Of a stretch of DNA of 64,000 nt, positions 1-8,462 are shown piece by piece. Numbering within the stretch: the first letter of the stretch is position 1; each line of letters opens with the position of its first letter. Under the pieces are notes generated by a model. That model saw only the letters and a list, made by a program, of their open reading frames with translations, did no database searches and had not been told where the DNA came from. The position numbers and the translations under genes are program-made. Source of the stretch: Micromonospora sp. WMMA1363 (GTDB lineage Bacteria; Actinomycetota; Actinomycetes; Mycobacteriales; Micromonosporaceae); contig NZ_JAUALB010000001.1 in the NCBI RefSeq assembly GCF_030345795.1, forward strand, positions 248,001-312,000. The letters run 5' to 3'.

Positions 1-1
1 C

Positions 2-286
2 GCCGAGTTCCAGATCTTCACCGGCAGCGTCGCCGCCGCTCCGGTCACCGCGGTGGCACTGCTCGGCATCCTGGTCACGGCGGCGCTGTTCCTGGGTGCG
101 CTGCAACGCGTCTTCACCGGGGAGACCCGCGGCAGGTCGGCCGGCTTCGCCGACCTGACCGCGCGGGAACTGTGCTCGGTCGGGCCGTTGCTGCTGCTCT
201 CCCTGCTGATCGGCGTCCTGCCCCGCCCGCTGCTCGACGTCGTCGAGCCTGCCGCGAACCGCCTCGTCGACCTGGTCGGGCGGTAG
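2..286 (+). CDS. nuoM: NADH-quinone oxidoreductase subunit M, C-terminal end (partial)
   Basis: The reading frame is open from the left edge (AEFQIFTGS...) to a TAG stop, so only about the last 94 residues are present. It shows two hydrophobic helices and a short polar tail. A motif like E-F-x-x-x-x-G, the position immediately upstream of nuoN and the 3-base gap to that gene all fit NuoM, an antiporter-like proton-pumping membrane subunit of complex I. NuoM is expected to be about 500 residues, so most of it lies outside the window. The identification leans on context because the diagnostic lysine/glutamate helices are not visible. Confidence 0.82.
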   Translation, partial: AEFQIFTGSVAAAPVTAVALLGILVTAALFLGALQRVFTGETRGRSAGFADLTARELCSVGPLLLLSLLIGVLPRPLLDVVEPAANRLVDLVGR

Positions 287-289
287 GCG

Positions 290-1723
290 GTGGAGACCGG
301 GATGATGCGTCCCGCGCTGCTGCTGCCCGAGATGCTGCTCGCCGGCGGAGCGCTCGCGGCACTCCTCGGCGGTTCGTTCCTGCCCCGGCACCGGCAGTGG
401 CTCATCCGGATCCTCACCGTCGGCGTGCTCGCTGGCATGATCGTCGCCGCGGCGGTGCGGCTGACCGCTCCGGCCACGACCGCGTTCGACGGGTCGTTCG
501 CCGTCGACACCGCCACCGGGGTCGCCCGGATCCTGGCCGGGACCGGCACCCTGCTCGTGCTCGTGCTCGCCGCCGACGAGATCGCGGGTACCGCGCGGGA
601 GAGCGAGACGTACGCGCTTCTGCTCTTCGCCACCGCGGGCGCCGTGCTGCTCGCCGGTGCCGACGACCTGCTCGTCCTCGCCGTCGGGTTCCTGCTCGCC
701 AGTATCCCGCTCTACGCCCTGATCGGGCTCGCCGGCACGGCCGGCGGCGCCGAGGCGGCCATGAAGACCTACTTCCTGGGGGCGCTGTTCGGCATCGTAC
801 TGCTGTCCGGGGTGACCGTCCTGACCGGGCTCGCCGGCACCACGTCGTACGCGGAACTTGCCGGCCGGCTCCCCGAGACACCCCGCGCGGCGGTCACCGT
901 CGCCGCCGTCGCGGTGATCGCTGGACTGATGTTCAAGGCCGGCGGAGTGCCCGCGCACTTCTGGGTGCCGGACGCGGCCGAGGGCTCCACCGCGCTCACG
1001 GCGACGTTCCTGACCACCGTGCCGAAGATCGGCGCGTTGGTGGCGGTGCACCGGATCGTCGGTGTGTTGCCCGAGGCGACCCGGTGGCCGGTTGTCGTGG
1101 CGGCCCTCGCCGTGGCCAGCATGACGCTGGGCAATCTCGCCGCCTACTGGCAGTCTGACCCGCGGCGGCTGCTCGGCTGGTCCACCGTCAGCCAGGTGGG
1201 ATTCCTCCTCGTACCGGTGGTCGTGGCCGATCGGTCCGACCTTGCCCTGCCGTCGCTGCTGGTCTACCTCACCGGCTACACGGTGACGAACGTCGCCGCG
1301 TTCGCGGTCACCGCCGCGCTGCCGGACCACCGCGACCTGGCCGACTGGCGGGGGCTGGCCGCCGGACGGCCGTGGCTTGCCGCGGCCCTGCTGGTGGCGC
1401 TGCTCGGGCTGGTGGGCACCCCGCCCACGGGCGTCTTCGTCGGTAAGCTCACCACCGCCAGCGCCGCGTGGGACGGCGGGTATGCCTGGCTCGCCGTGGT
1501 CGCGGTCGGCAACAGCGTGGTCAGCCTCTTCTACTACCTGCGCTGGATCAGCCCGGCCTTCCGCGCCGCCGGTGCGGAGGGCCCGGCCGGTCGTGGCGCG
1601 CGAATCAGGGCCGGCGCGGGCGGACGGGCGTGGTCGGCGCGGATCGCGGTGACGGCCGCTGTGCTCAGCCTCGTGGTGGGCGTCGGCGCCGGTCTGCTCT
1701 GGGCGGTCGTGGCAATGGCGTAG
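290..1723 (+). CDS. nuoN: NADH-quinone oxidoreductase subunit N
   Basis: This 477-residue polytopic membrane protein has the usual length of NuoN and about 13-14 hydrophobic segments. A conserved lysine sits in MKTYFLGALFG (about residue 160). The family signature MFKAGGVPAHFWVPD followed by AEGS (about residues 213-232) corresponds to the K-x-x-x-x-P-x-H-x-W-x-P-D...E-G block of antiporter-like subunits. It couples electron transfer to proton pumping in the membrane arm of complex I. It begins with GTG three bases after the nuoM stop. A further ATG four codons downstream is an alternative start. It is the last nuo gene and converges with the SulP gene on the other strand. Confidence 0.93.
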   Translation: METGMMRPALLLPEMLLAGGALAALLGGSFLPRHRQWLIRILTVGVLAGMIVAAAVRLTAPATTAFDGSFAVDTATGVARILAGTGTLLVLVLAADEIAGTARESETYALLLFATAGAVLLAGADDLLVLAVGFLLASIPLYALIGLAGTAGGAEAAMKTYFLGALFGIVLLSGVTVLTGLAGTTSYAELAGRLPETPRAAVTVAAVAVIAGLMFKAGGVPAHFWVPDAAEGSTALTATFLTTVPKIGALVAVHRIVGVLPEATRWPVVVAALAVASMTLGNLAAYWQSDPRRLLGWSTVSQVGFLLVPVVVADRSDLALPSLLVYLTGYTVTNVAAFAVTAALPDHRDLADWRGLAAGRPWLAAALLVALLGLVGTPPTGVFVGKLTTASAAWDGGYAWLAVVAVGNSVVSLFYYLRWISPAFRAAGAEGPAGRGARIRAGAGGRAWSARIAVTAAVLSLVVGVGAGLLWAVVAMA

Positions 1724-1867
1724 CGGCGCCGACGGCCCCGGCGACTCCCTCCTGGCCCCGGCTCCTGGGGAACTGCGTGTCGGCTGACGCCGGCGTGCCG
1801 TGTTCGGTCGGCGGCCCGCGCGTGGACCCAGGGCGGCCACCGGCCCGTCCTCGGCGGGTCGGCACCG

Positions 1868-3367
1868 TCAGTGGCCGCCGCCCAGCCGGCCGGCGAGGGA
1901 GCCGTGGATGGCGGCGCTGGGCCGGTTCAGCTCGATGATCTCGACCGTCTTGCCACGGGCGGCGTACTTCGTGGTGATCGCGTCCAGCGCCGCGACCGAT
2001 GAGGCGTCCCAGACGTGGGCGTTGGTCATGTCGATGACCACGTGCTGCGGGTCGTCGGCGTAGTCGAACTGGTAGACCAGGTCGTTGCTGGAGGCGAAGA
2101 ACAGCTCACCGTGCACCGAGTAGATCCGGGTACCCCCCTCGGGGTCCAGGACACTGGTGACCTCGACCAGCCGGGCGACCCGCCGAGCGAAGATCACCAT
2201 GGCGGTGAGGACGCCGGTGGCGACGCCGACCGCGAGGTTGTGGGTGACCAGGGTCGTACCGACGGTGGTGAGCATGACGAGGGTCTCGCCGAGCGGCATG
2301 CGCCGGAGGGTGGCGGGGGTGACGGAGTGCCAGTCGAACGTCGACACCGCAACGATGATCATGACGGCGACGAGGGCGGCCATCGGGATCGCGGCGACCA
2401 CGTCGCCCAGGGCCACGACGAGGACGAGCAGGAACACACCGGCGAGGAACGTCGACAGGCGGGTCCGTGCGCCGGACGCCTTCACATTGATCATCGTCTG
2501 ACCGATCATGGCGCAGCCGCCCATGCCGCCGAAGAGGCCGGTGACGATGTTGGCCACGCCCTGACCCCACGACTCGCGGGTCTTGTCCGAGTGGGTGTCG
2601 GTGATGTCGTCGACCAGCTTGGCGGTCATCAGCGACTCCATCAGCCCGACCAGTGCGATGCCCGCGGCGTACGGGGCGATCAGGACGAGGGTGTCCAGGG
2701 TCCAGGGGACCTGCGGCAGGCCGAGGGCCGGCAGCCGGTCGGGCAGTTCGCCCTGGTCGCCGACGGTGGGCACGGTCATGCTGGCGGCGGCGGTGACGAC
2801 GGTCAGCACGATGATCGCGACCAACGGTGCGGGAACGGCGCGGGTCAGGCGGGGCAGCCCGATCATGATCGCCAGTGCCAGGGCGGCGAGCGGGTAGACC
2901 AGCCACGGCACCCCGAGCAGGTGCGGAATCTGGGCGGCGAAGATGAGAATGGCCAGGGCGTTGACGAAGCCGACCATCACGCTTCGCGGGATGAACCGCA
3001 TCAGCTTCGCCATGCCGAGGGCGGCGAGGACCACCTGGAGCAGCCCGCCGAGGATCACCGCCGCGATCAGGTGATCGAGACCGTGCTCCCTGGCGAGAGG
3101 AGCCACCACCAGGGCGATCGCGCCGGTCGCGGCGGAGATCATCGCCGGACGGCCGCCGCAGACGGCGATGGTGACCGCCATGGTGAACGAGGCGAACAGG
3201 CCGACGCGTGGGTCGACCCCCGCCAGGATCGAGAAGCTGATCGCCTCCGGGATCAGCGCCAGGGCGACGACCAGGCCGGCGAGCACCTCGGTGCGGAACA
3301 CCTTCGGCGACAGCCAGGACGGGCGGGACAAGCGCGGCCGGGTGACCGCGGGCAGCACAGAAGACAT
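1868..3367 (-). CDS. SulP-family anion permease with C-terminal STAS domain
   Basis: About 499 residues. The N-terminal three quarters are strongly hydrophobic, with the early SulP motif PEAISFSILAGVDP and the later block GQTMINVKASGARTRLST. The last 100 residues form a soluble STAS domain (IYSVHGELFFASSNDL..., then VIDMTNAHVWDASSVAALD). SulP proteins move sulfate, bicarbonate or other anions across the cytoplasmic membrane, and the substrate cannot be read here. I prefer the ATG at 3367. A GTG 12 codons upstream (3403) is open but adds a non-hydrophobic, family-atypical leader. No carbonic anhydrase gene adjoins it, so there is no context argument for bicarbonate over sulfate. Confidence 0.88.
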   Translation of the reverse strand: MSSVLPAVTRPRLSRPSWLSPKVFRTEVLAGLVVALALIPEAISFSILAGVDPRVGLFASFTMAVTIAVCGGRPAMISAATGAIALVVAPLAREHGLDHLIAAVILGGLLQVVLAALGMAKLMRFIPRSVMVGFVNALAILIFAAQIPHLLGVPWLVYPLAALALAIMIGLPRLTRAVPAPLVAIIVLTVVTAAASMTVPTVGDQGELPDRLPALGLPQVPWTLDTLVLIAPYAAGIALVGLMESLMTAKLVDDITDTHSDKTRESWGQGVANIVTGLFGGMGGCAMIGQTMINVKASGARTRLSTFLAGVFLLVLVVALGDVVAAIPMAALVAVMIIVAVSTFDWHSVTPATLRRMPLGETLVMLTTVGTTLVTHNLAVGVATGVLTAMVIFARRVARLVEVTSVLDPEGGTRIYSVHGELFFASSNDLVYQFDYADDPQHVVIDMTNAHVWDASSVAALDAITTKYAARGKTVEIIELNRPSAAIHGSLAGRLGGGH

Positions 3368-3558
3368 ACAGCCGTTTCCGCTCGGGGTGTGCGCCGCGCG
3401 CACACGCGATTCCGCGCCCGCAGGGGCGCGGCGTTACCGGTGATCAGTGACGGTCCGACGGTTCCGGACGTCCACCCGGCAGCAGACCGCGAAGGGCCGG
3501 CGGTCGCGCCTCAACCCACATCGAACCTACCCTCCGATGCCGGTGGGCTTCCCCCTTC

Positions 3559-3572
3559 GTGATGATCATCAC
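3559..3572. promoter_or_regulatory. Perfect 14-bp palindrome, candidate operator
   Basis: GTGATGATCATCAC is self-complementary along its whole length and lies in an unusually A/T-containing patch of the divergent intergenic region. Its size and symmetry suit a dimeric repressor site. The regulator is unknown and binding is inference. Confidence 0.35.
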
Positions 3573-3749
3573 TGTGGGTGTGGTAGCTCACAGTGCGGCT
3601 CTGCGGCCCGACCCCTCCGGCGCCGACCGGTCGGCGCCGGAGGTCAGCCGCCGGGCAGCTGGCCGCCCGTCGTCGTGCCGCCCACGGCCCACGACGGTGT
3701 TACGCAGGACCGGCAGCACGGCGTACATGGGTGCGCTGCCCGCCTCGTC

Positions 3750-3784
3750 GAGGCCGGTTCACCCGGCCGGGGTGAACCGGCCTC
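3750..3784. repeat. Inverted repeat, 15-bp arms, in the leader of the SCP2-glucosidase operon
   Basis: Arms at 3750-3764 and 3770-3784 are perfectly complementary (left arm GAGGCCGGTTCACCC) around a 5-base loop. The right arm ends 45 bases before the downstream start codon. No gene ends here, because the upstream gene is divergent. An operator, an attenuator or an mRNA-stabilising hairpin is therefore more likely than an ordinary terminator. Confidence 0.5.
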
Positions 3785-3829
3785 ACCCGCGCCGGTGCGA
3801 GCCTTGCCAGGGACAGGAGGGAGCGGGCG

Positions 3830-4267
3830 ATGAGCACGTCGGCGCCGGAGCTGCTGCGACGGCTGGGGCTGGACCGGCATCCGGAGCTGCCCGAGACCAC
3901 GGCCGGCACGGTGCGCCTGGACTCCCGCGGCGGCGGGCGGACCGAACACTGGTACCTCACCATCGCCGACCAGCGGGTCACCGTGACCCGGCGCGCGGAC
4001 GACGCCGACCTGGTCGTACGCGCCGACCGCGCGGTCTTCGACCAGATCGCCGCCGGGGTTCTGCACCCGGCCGCGGCGCTGGGTCGCAACGAGCTCACCG
4101 TCCGCGGTGACATCCGGCTGTTCATGACACTTCGCCGGCTCTTTCCCGGTCCGCCCGGCGCGCACCACCCCCGTGAGGTGGCGGCCCGTACGCTGACGGC
4201 CGACGGCGAGCCGGGTGCGGCCGAGCAGGCCACCGGGGGTGCCCGGGGTGAGCGGAGTCACCGATGA
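3830..4267 (+). CDS. SCP2 sterol-binding-fold protein
   Basis: A 145-residue protein whose middle resembles the SCP2 lipid-binding fold: alternating strands (TEHWYLTIADQRVTVTR), then an acidic loop, ADLVVRADRAVFDQIAAG, and a helix-rich end with ELTVRGDIRLFMTLRRLFPG. Bacterial members of this fold bind hydrophobic ligands or act as small accessory proteins, and no enzyme residues are visible. The last bases overlap the ATG of the glucosidase gene (ATGA-type coupling at 4264), so the two are almost certainly co-translated. The RBS is GGAGGGAGCGGGCG shortly before the ATG. The ligand is unknown. Confidence 0.75.
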   Translation: MSTSAPELLRRLGLDRHPELPETTAGTVRLDSRGGGRTEHWYLTIADQRVTVTRRADDADLVVRADRAVFDQIAAGVLHPAAALGRNELTVRGDIRLFMTLRRLFPGPPGAHHPREVAARTLTADGEPGAAEQATGGARGERSHR

Positions 4268-6339
4268 GGCAGCAACGGGTCCACGTGATGGCGGGCAACG
4301 CCTTCGCGGTCAGCGACGCGCAGGGCGACGTCGAGACCGATCCCGGCGTGCCGGTCGGGCTGTTCTCCTTCGACACCCGGTTCCTCGCGCACTGGGTGCT
4401 GCGGGTCGACGGAGACCGGTTGCAGGCCCTGTCCCGGGACGACATGACCTACTTCGAGACACGGTTCTTCCTCGTCCCCGGAACCGTTAGCCACTACGTC
4501 GACGCCGACGTGTCGGTGATCCGGCACCGGTCCCTCGACGACAGCTTCAACGAGAGCCTCACCGTGCTCAACCACTCCGGCGACCCGGCCGAGTTGACCG
4601 TGCGGATGGAGATCGGCAGCGACTTCGCCGACTTCGCCGAGGTCGCCGACGCCGCCCAGCCACCAGCGCGCCGGGTGCGGGCCACCCCGGATCCGGCGCG
4701 GCGGCAGCTCCGGCTCCAGTACCGGCGGGAGCGGTTCAACCGCGAGACGATCGTGACCAGCACCGCGCCGGTCGACGTGGACGAGCGAGGAATGACGTTC
4801 CAGATCCGGGTGGCCCCGCACGGGCAGTGGGAGACTGACCTGCACGTCAGCATGATCGTGCGCGGCGAGGGCGGCCAGGACATGCGGGCCGACCTGGAGA
4901 CCCATCGTCAGCACATCCGCCGGGACATGCGCGACGACCTGCGCGAGTGGCTGGACCGGGCCCCGACGCTGGTGGCCGGGGACGAGGCGTTGGCCACGGC
5001 GTACCGGCGCAGTCTCGTCGACCTGGCCGCGCTTCGGTACGAGCCGCTGTCGACCGTGCGCCGGATCCCGGTCGGCGGGCTGCCGTGGGCGATGTCCCTC
5101 GTCGGACGGGACAGCCTGGTGACCTGCCTACAGACGTTGCCGTTCACACCGGAGTTGGCCCCGGTGACGCTGCGCCTGCTGGCGCTGCTCCAGGGAGGGC
5201 GGCTCGACGACACCCACGAGGAGGAGCCCGGCAAGATCCTTGCCGAGCTGCGGTACGGGGAGGCCGCAGCGTTCGGGGAGATGCCGACCAGCCTCTACTA
5301 CGGCGCGGCCGACACCACGCCGCTGTTCGTGGTGCTGCTCGACCAGTACGAGCGCTGGTCCGGAGACACCGCGTTGGCGCGGGAACTGCGCCATGCGGCC
5401 CGGATGGCACTGGACTGGATCGACGAGTACGGCGCCTCCACGGGCGACGGGTACGTGCGCTACCAGCGCCGCAACACCCGTCAGGGCACGGTGAACCAGT
5501 GCTGGAAGGACTCGCCGGGGGCGATCACCGACCGGGACGGGCGGCAGCCCGATTTCCCACGCGCCACCTGCGAGGTGCAGGGTTACGTGTACGACGCGAA
5601 GGCGTGTGGTGCCCGCCTCGCCCGTGAGGTGTGGGGCGACCCCGCGTACGCGGACCGGCTGGAGCGGGAGGCGGCGGCGCTGAAGCGGCGGTTCAACGAC
5701 GACTTCTGGCTGCCGGACCGGGGCTACTACGCACTGGCGCTCGGCCCGGACGGACAGCCGGTCGACGCGCTCACCTCCAACATCGGCCACCTGCTGTGGA
5801 GCGGAATCGTCCCCGACGACCGGGCCGGGACGCTCGCCGAGCAGTTGGTCGGCCCCGACCTGTTCTCCGGGTGGGGTGTCCGTACCCTCGCGACGGGGCA
5901 GCCGGTCTACAACCCGGTCGCCTCGCATTTGGGCGCCGTGTGGCCGTGGGACAACGCCGTGATCGCCACCGGCCTGCGCCGGTACGGGCGCGCTGCGGAG
6001 GCGGCGCGGATCGCCCAGGGGATCTTCGACATGGCCGAGATGGTGGGCGGGGCGGTGCCGGAGGTCATCGCCGGCTACCCGCGCACGCTGACGAAGTATC
6101 CCGTCCAACTGCCGATCGCCGGGCGTCCGCAGGCGTGGTCCTCCGGGGGGCTGCTGATGCTGCTCGCCGCTGTGCTCGGGCTGGAGCCCCACGGTGACAA
6201 CCTGCTGGTCGACCCGGTGCTACCGGAGGGTCTCGGGCGGATCGAGTTGCTGGACATCCCCGGCCGGTGGGGCTACTCCGACGCCTACGGCCGGGACCGG
6301 GCCGCCGGTGTCCACGGTTACCGGTCCCGGCTGCGTTGA
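4264..6339 (+). CDS. Glycogen-debranching-type amylo-alpha-1,6-glucosidase
   Basis: 691 residues in two parts. The N-terminal beta-rich domain (about 1-215) shows the GDE-N hallmark GLFSFDTRFLAHWVL. An alpha/alpha six-hairpin catalytic domain follows (about 235-680), with PWAMSLVGRDSLVTCLQ, NQCWKDSPGAI, AVWPWDNAVIATGL and the late QAWSSGGLLMLLAA. These are typical of actinobacterial cytosolic glucosidases that remove alpha-1,6 branches or related glucosides. No signal peptide is present. It overlaps the SCP2 gene by four bases. It lies about 38 kb from the glg genes, so a role in glycogen turnover is inferred from family only. The exact substrate is uncertain. Confidence 0.85.
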   Translation: MRQQRVHVMAGNAFAVSDAQGDVETDPGVPVGLFSFDTRFLAHWVLRVDGDRLQALSRDDMTYFETRFFLVPGTVSHYVDADVSVIRHRSLDDSFNESLTVLNHSGDPAELTVRMEIGSDFADFAEVADAAQPPARRVRATPDPARRQLRLQYRRERFNRETIVTSTAPVDVDERGMTFQIRVAPHGQWETDLHVSMIVRGEGGQDMRADLETHRQHIRRDMRDDLREWLDRAPTLVAGDEALATAYRRSLVDLAALRYEPLSTVRRIPVGGLPWAMSLVGRDSLVTCLQTLPFTPELAPVTLRLLALLQGGRLDDTHEEEPGKILAELRYGEAAAFGEMPTSLYYGAADTTPLFVVLLDQYERWSGDTALARELRHAARMALDWIDEYGASTGDGYVRYQRRNTRQGTVNQCWKDSPGAITDRDGRQPDFPRATCEVQGYVYDAKACGARLAREVWGDPAYADRLEREAAALKRRFNDDFWLPDRGYYALALGPDGQPVDALTSNIGHLLWSGIVPDDRAGTLAEQLVGPDLFSGWGVRTLATGQPVYNPVASHLGAVWPWDNAVIATGLRRYGRAAEAARIAQGIFDMAEMVGGAVPEVIAGYPRTLTKYPVQLPIAGRPQAWSSGGLLMLLAAVLGLEPHGDNLLVDPVLPEGLGRIELLDIPGRWGYSDAYGRDRAAGVHGYRSRLR

Positions 6340-7058
6340 CCTGCTTGCCACCGTCCCGGCGGGCTCCGGCCCTGCGGTGGCCGCCGGCCCCTCGGCCGCC
6401 GCGGATGTGCCGGACGGCGTCGTGGTCGGTGGCCGCCACCGGGCCAGCCCGCGGTCCACCCCGACGAGTCCGAGCCCGAGCAGCCAGAACGCGACGGCGA
6501 AGGCGACCGCGCTGATCCCGACGCCGCGGTAGCCCAGCGCGCCGGCGTCGACGAACGGGTACGGATACTCCTCGACGATCAGGCCGCGGACCAGCGCGAA
6601 ACCGAGGTAGCCGAGCGGGAACGCCAGCCACCACACCGCGTACCGTGGGCGCAGCCGGCCCCGCCGGTCGAACAGGGCCCAGTCCGTCACCGCCAGCAGC
6701 GGCACCACCGTGTGCAGGAACTGGTTGCCCAGCACCTCGCCGAACGCCCGGTCGGCCTGGGGCATCGCGAACGGGCTGGCCGGATTGGCCAGCACGAGGT
6801 GATAGACCACAGCCGTGATGGTGATGTAGAGCGTCACCGCCCCCTGAGCGCCGACGGCGGTTCGGGCCGGCCCGGTCGGGCCTGCCAGACCGCGTACCCG
6901 GCGACGAGACCCACGGCGACGTTGCTCTGGATGGTGAAGTACGGCAGCAGGCTGATGATCGTCGTTGGGCCGAGGGCGGTCAGCAGGATTCCGGCCAGCA
7001 CACCGATCACGATCGCGAGGCGGAGGGCCACCGCCGTGCGGCGGCGCCGCAGGCTCAT
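6220..7058 (-). pseudogene. Pr6Pr-family membrane protein, split by a one-base frameshift
   Basis: Two overlapping frames make one recognisable six-helix Pr6Pr protein. The upstream frame (7058 to 6834, 74 residues) carries helix 1 and SLLPYFTIQSNVAVGLV. The downstream frame (6837 to 6220, 205 residues) continues with TLYITITAVVYHLVLA and the remaining helices. The join falls at five consecutive C on the + strand (6840-6844). One more base there would give an uninterrupted LRGAVTLYI, the expected family sequence. As written, stop and restart overlap as GTGA, so coupled translation of two halves is possible but unlikely. The low-complexity tail overlaps the convergent glucosidase gene by 120 bases. 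Function of the family is unknown. Confidence 0.7.
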
Positions 7059-7155
7059 CGGGGCAAGCTACCAGCTTGGTCCCGCGACGGTCACCAGTCG
7101 TGGACGGCCGGGTTCAGTTCAGGCGGTTGGCCGGCGACGGTGTCCGGCCGGCCGG

Positions 7156-7518
7156 TCAGGACCGGCGGCCGCGCGTGCGGAGCGCGTCCTCGGCGCGCTC
7201 GTCGATGTCGGCGTCGTCCGGGAACGGCCGGCGCGGCGGTGCCGGGTCCGGGGGTGCACCGGGCCCCGCCACCGGTGTACGCGTCGGCTCCACCGCCCCG
7301 AACCCGTGCCGGCCCGCGGGGCCGGAGGACGCGGCCTGCTCACCGGCGCGCCGCTCGCCCCGCCGCCCCTCCGGGACGGCGTTCTCCTCGCTGCCCTCGT
7401 TCATCGGGTCGTCGTCGCCGGCACCCCACGGTGGATCCGCGTCGAAGCCGTCCCGGGTGATCCACGGCGTGGCCGCCTCCGGCTGCCGCCCGTCGCCGCG
7501 CCCACTGCTACCCGTCAT
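7156..7518 (-). CDS. Hypothetical disordered protein
   Basis: A 120-residue frame rich in D, E, G, P and R with no hydrophobic segment, predicted to be largely disordered (for example DDDPMNEGSEEN and DDADIDERAEDAL). I do not recognise the family. Codon use is as GC-rich at third positions as in neighbouring genes, and it is the best-supported frame in this interval, which is the argument for its being real. It lies between the Pr6Pr gene and a membrane protein, all on the minus strand. No catalytic or binding motif is visible. Confidence 0.5.
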   Translation of the reverse strand: MTGSSGRGDGRQPEAATPWITRDGFDADPPWGAGDDDPMNEGSEENAVPEGRRGERRAGEQAASSGPAGRHGFGAVEPTRTPVAGPGAPPDPAPPRRPFPDDADIDERAEDALRTRGRRS

Positions 7519-7631
7519 CGCCCACCTCGCTGGTCTCCTCCGGCGGTACCGGGTTCGATTCGCCCGCCCCGGCCGTCACTTCTCCGCAACCCGGCGCGCC
7601 CTGCCGGGGCCGGTGGGGCACGACGCCGGCG

Positions 7632-8258
7632 TCAGTGGCCGGACGTCGTCGTCCGTCGGCCGGTGGCGCCCATCGTTCCCCGCTTGCCCATGCTCTTGCC
7701 GGTGCCCATCGAGCCGGCCCGCGCGAGTATGCCCCGTAGGACCTGTCCGGGCTTCTGCTGCTCGCCCATGTACGCGGTGACCACGATCAGCGCCCCGGTC
7801 AGGGCCGGGATCGCCCACTGGAGCATCTTCATCTGTCGTTGACAGGACGCCACGTCCGACGGCGTGGAGTGGTTCGGCTCGGTCGTGCCGTCGACCGGCG
7901 GGTTGCCTGCCTTCTCCAGCCGCATGCCGAGCAGTCGGCTGTAACCCGTCACCGCGAGCGCGCTCACCGTCAGGGCGGTCTTGACCGTACTGGCCCTGCC
8001 CACCCCCGCCTGGACGGCCATCCGCGGGCTCTCGGTCACCAGTTCGCCGACCGCGCCGGCGAGGTGGGCGCCGATTGCCGCCGCGTTCACCGGCGTCCAC
8101 CTGGCCCAACCCGCCGACGCCGCGGGCAGCCGCTGGGTCGAGTCGCTGATCTGTGCTGCGCTGCCGTTGACCCCGAAGGCGCCCATCAGGGAGCCCCCGA
8201 ACCAGGCCGCCAGGCCCAGATCGTGCATCGAGCGCAGCGCGGTGTGCCGTTCGGACAT
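7632..8258 (-). CDS. Hypothetical membrane protein
   Basis: 208 residues. The chosen ATG (8258) is preceded by a good ribosome-binding site, AAGGGGAG, at about 5 bases spacing. A further ATG six codons upstream is possible but has none. The N-terminus (TALRSMHDLGLAAWFGGSLMG) and later segments form about four hydrophobic helices (AAAIGAHLAGAVGEL, TALTVSALAVTGYSRLLG, LQWAIPALTGALIVVTAYMG). A basic, glycine- and methionine-rich tail follows (SMGTGKSMGKRGTMG). I do not recognise a characterised family. No enzymatic motif is seen and no operon partner gives a hint. Confidence 0.65.
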   Translation of the reverse strand: MSERHTALRSMHDLGLAAWFGGSLMGAFGVNGSAAQISDSTQRLPAASAGWARWTPVNAAAIGAHLAGAVGELVTESPRMAVQAGVGRASTVKTALTVSALAVTGYSRLLGMRLEKAGNPPVDGTTEPNHSTPSDVASCQRQMKMLQWAIPALTGALIVVTAYMGEQQKPGQVLRGILARAGSMGTGKSMGKRGTMGATGRRTTTSGH

Positions 8259-8462
8259 CTGCTCCCCTTCCACCATGTCGGGCGCCGCGGCATACCCGCC
8301 GCCCGTGCCGCTAATCCCGGCACTGATCTGCCGATACCTCGCGGGAGTGGGGATCCGGCCGCAGATCGCGGGCGTGGAGACCCGGCGCCGGGATCCGCCC
8401 GGATTGGATCGCGCGACGTCCCCCGGGCGGGCGGGGCGCCGGGCGGCAACGCGACGCCGGCC

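Larger units (their letters stand above)
3404..3829. other. Intergenic control region between divergent sulP-like and SCP2 genes
   Basis: This 426-base stretch separates two divergent genes, and I see no convincing coding frame in it. It contains a perfect 14-bp palindrome (3559-3572) and a 35-bp near-perfect inverted repeat (3750-3784), listed separately. Promoters for both flanking transcripts should lie here, but no clear -35/-10 pair stands out. Confidence 0.5.

Noticed and set aside
1724..1867. Terminator between nuoN and the convergent SulP gene
   Set aside because: I looked for a hairpin between the convergent stops but found no convincing inverted repeat.
6834..6837. Pr6Pr halves as two coupled genes through the GTGA overlap
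   Set aside because: The family is a single chain, and one extra base at the adjacent C run restores the expected LRGAVTLYI. A frameshift is the simpler reading, though coupling is not strictly excluded.
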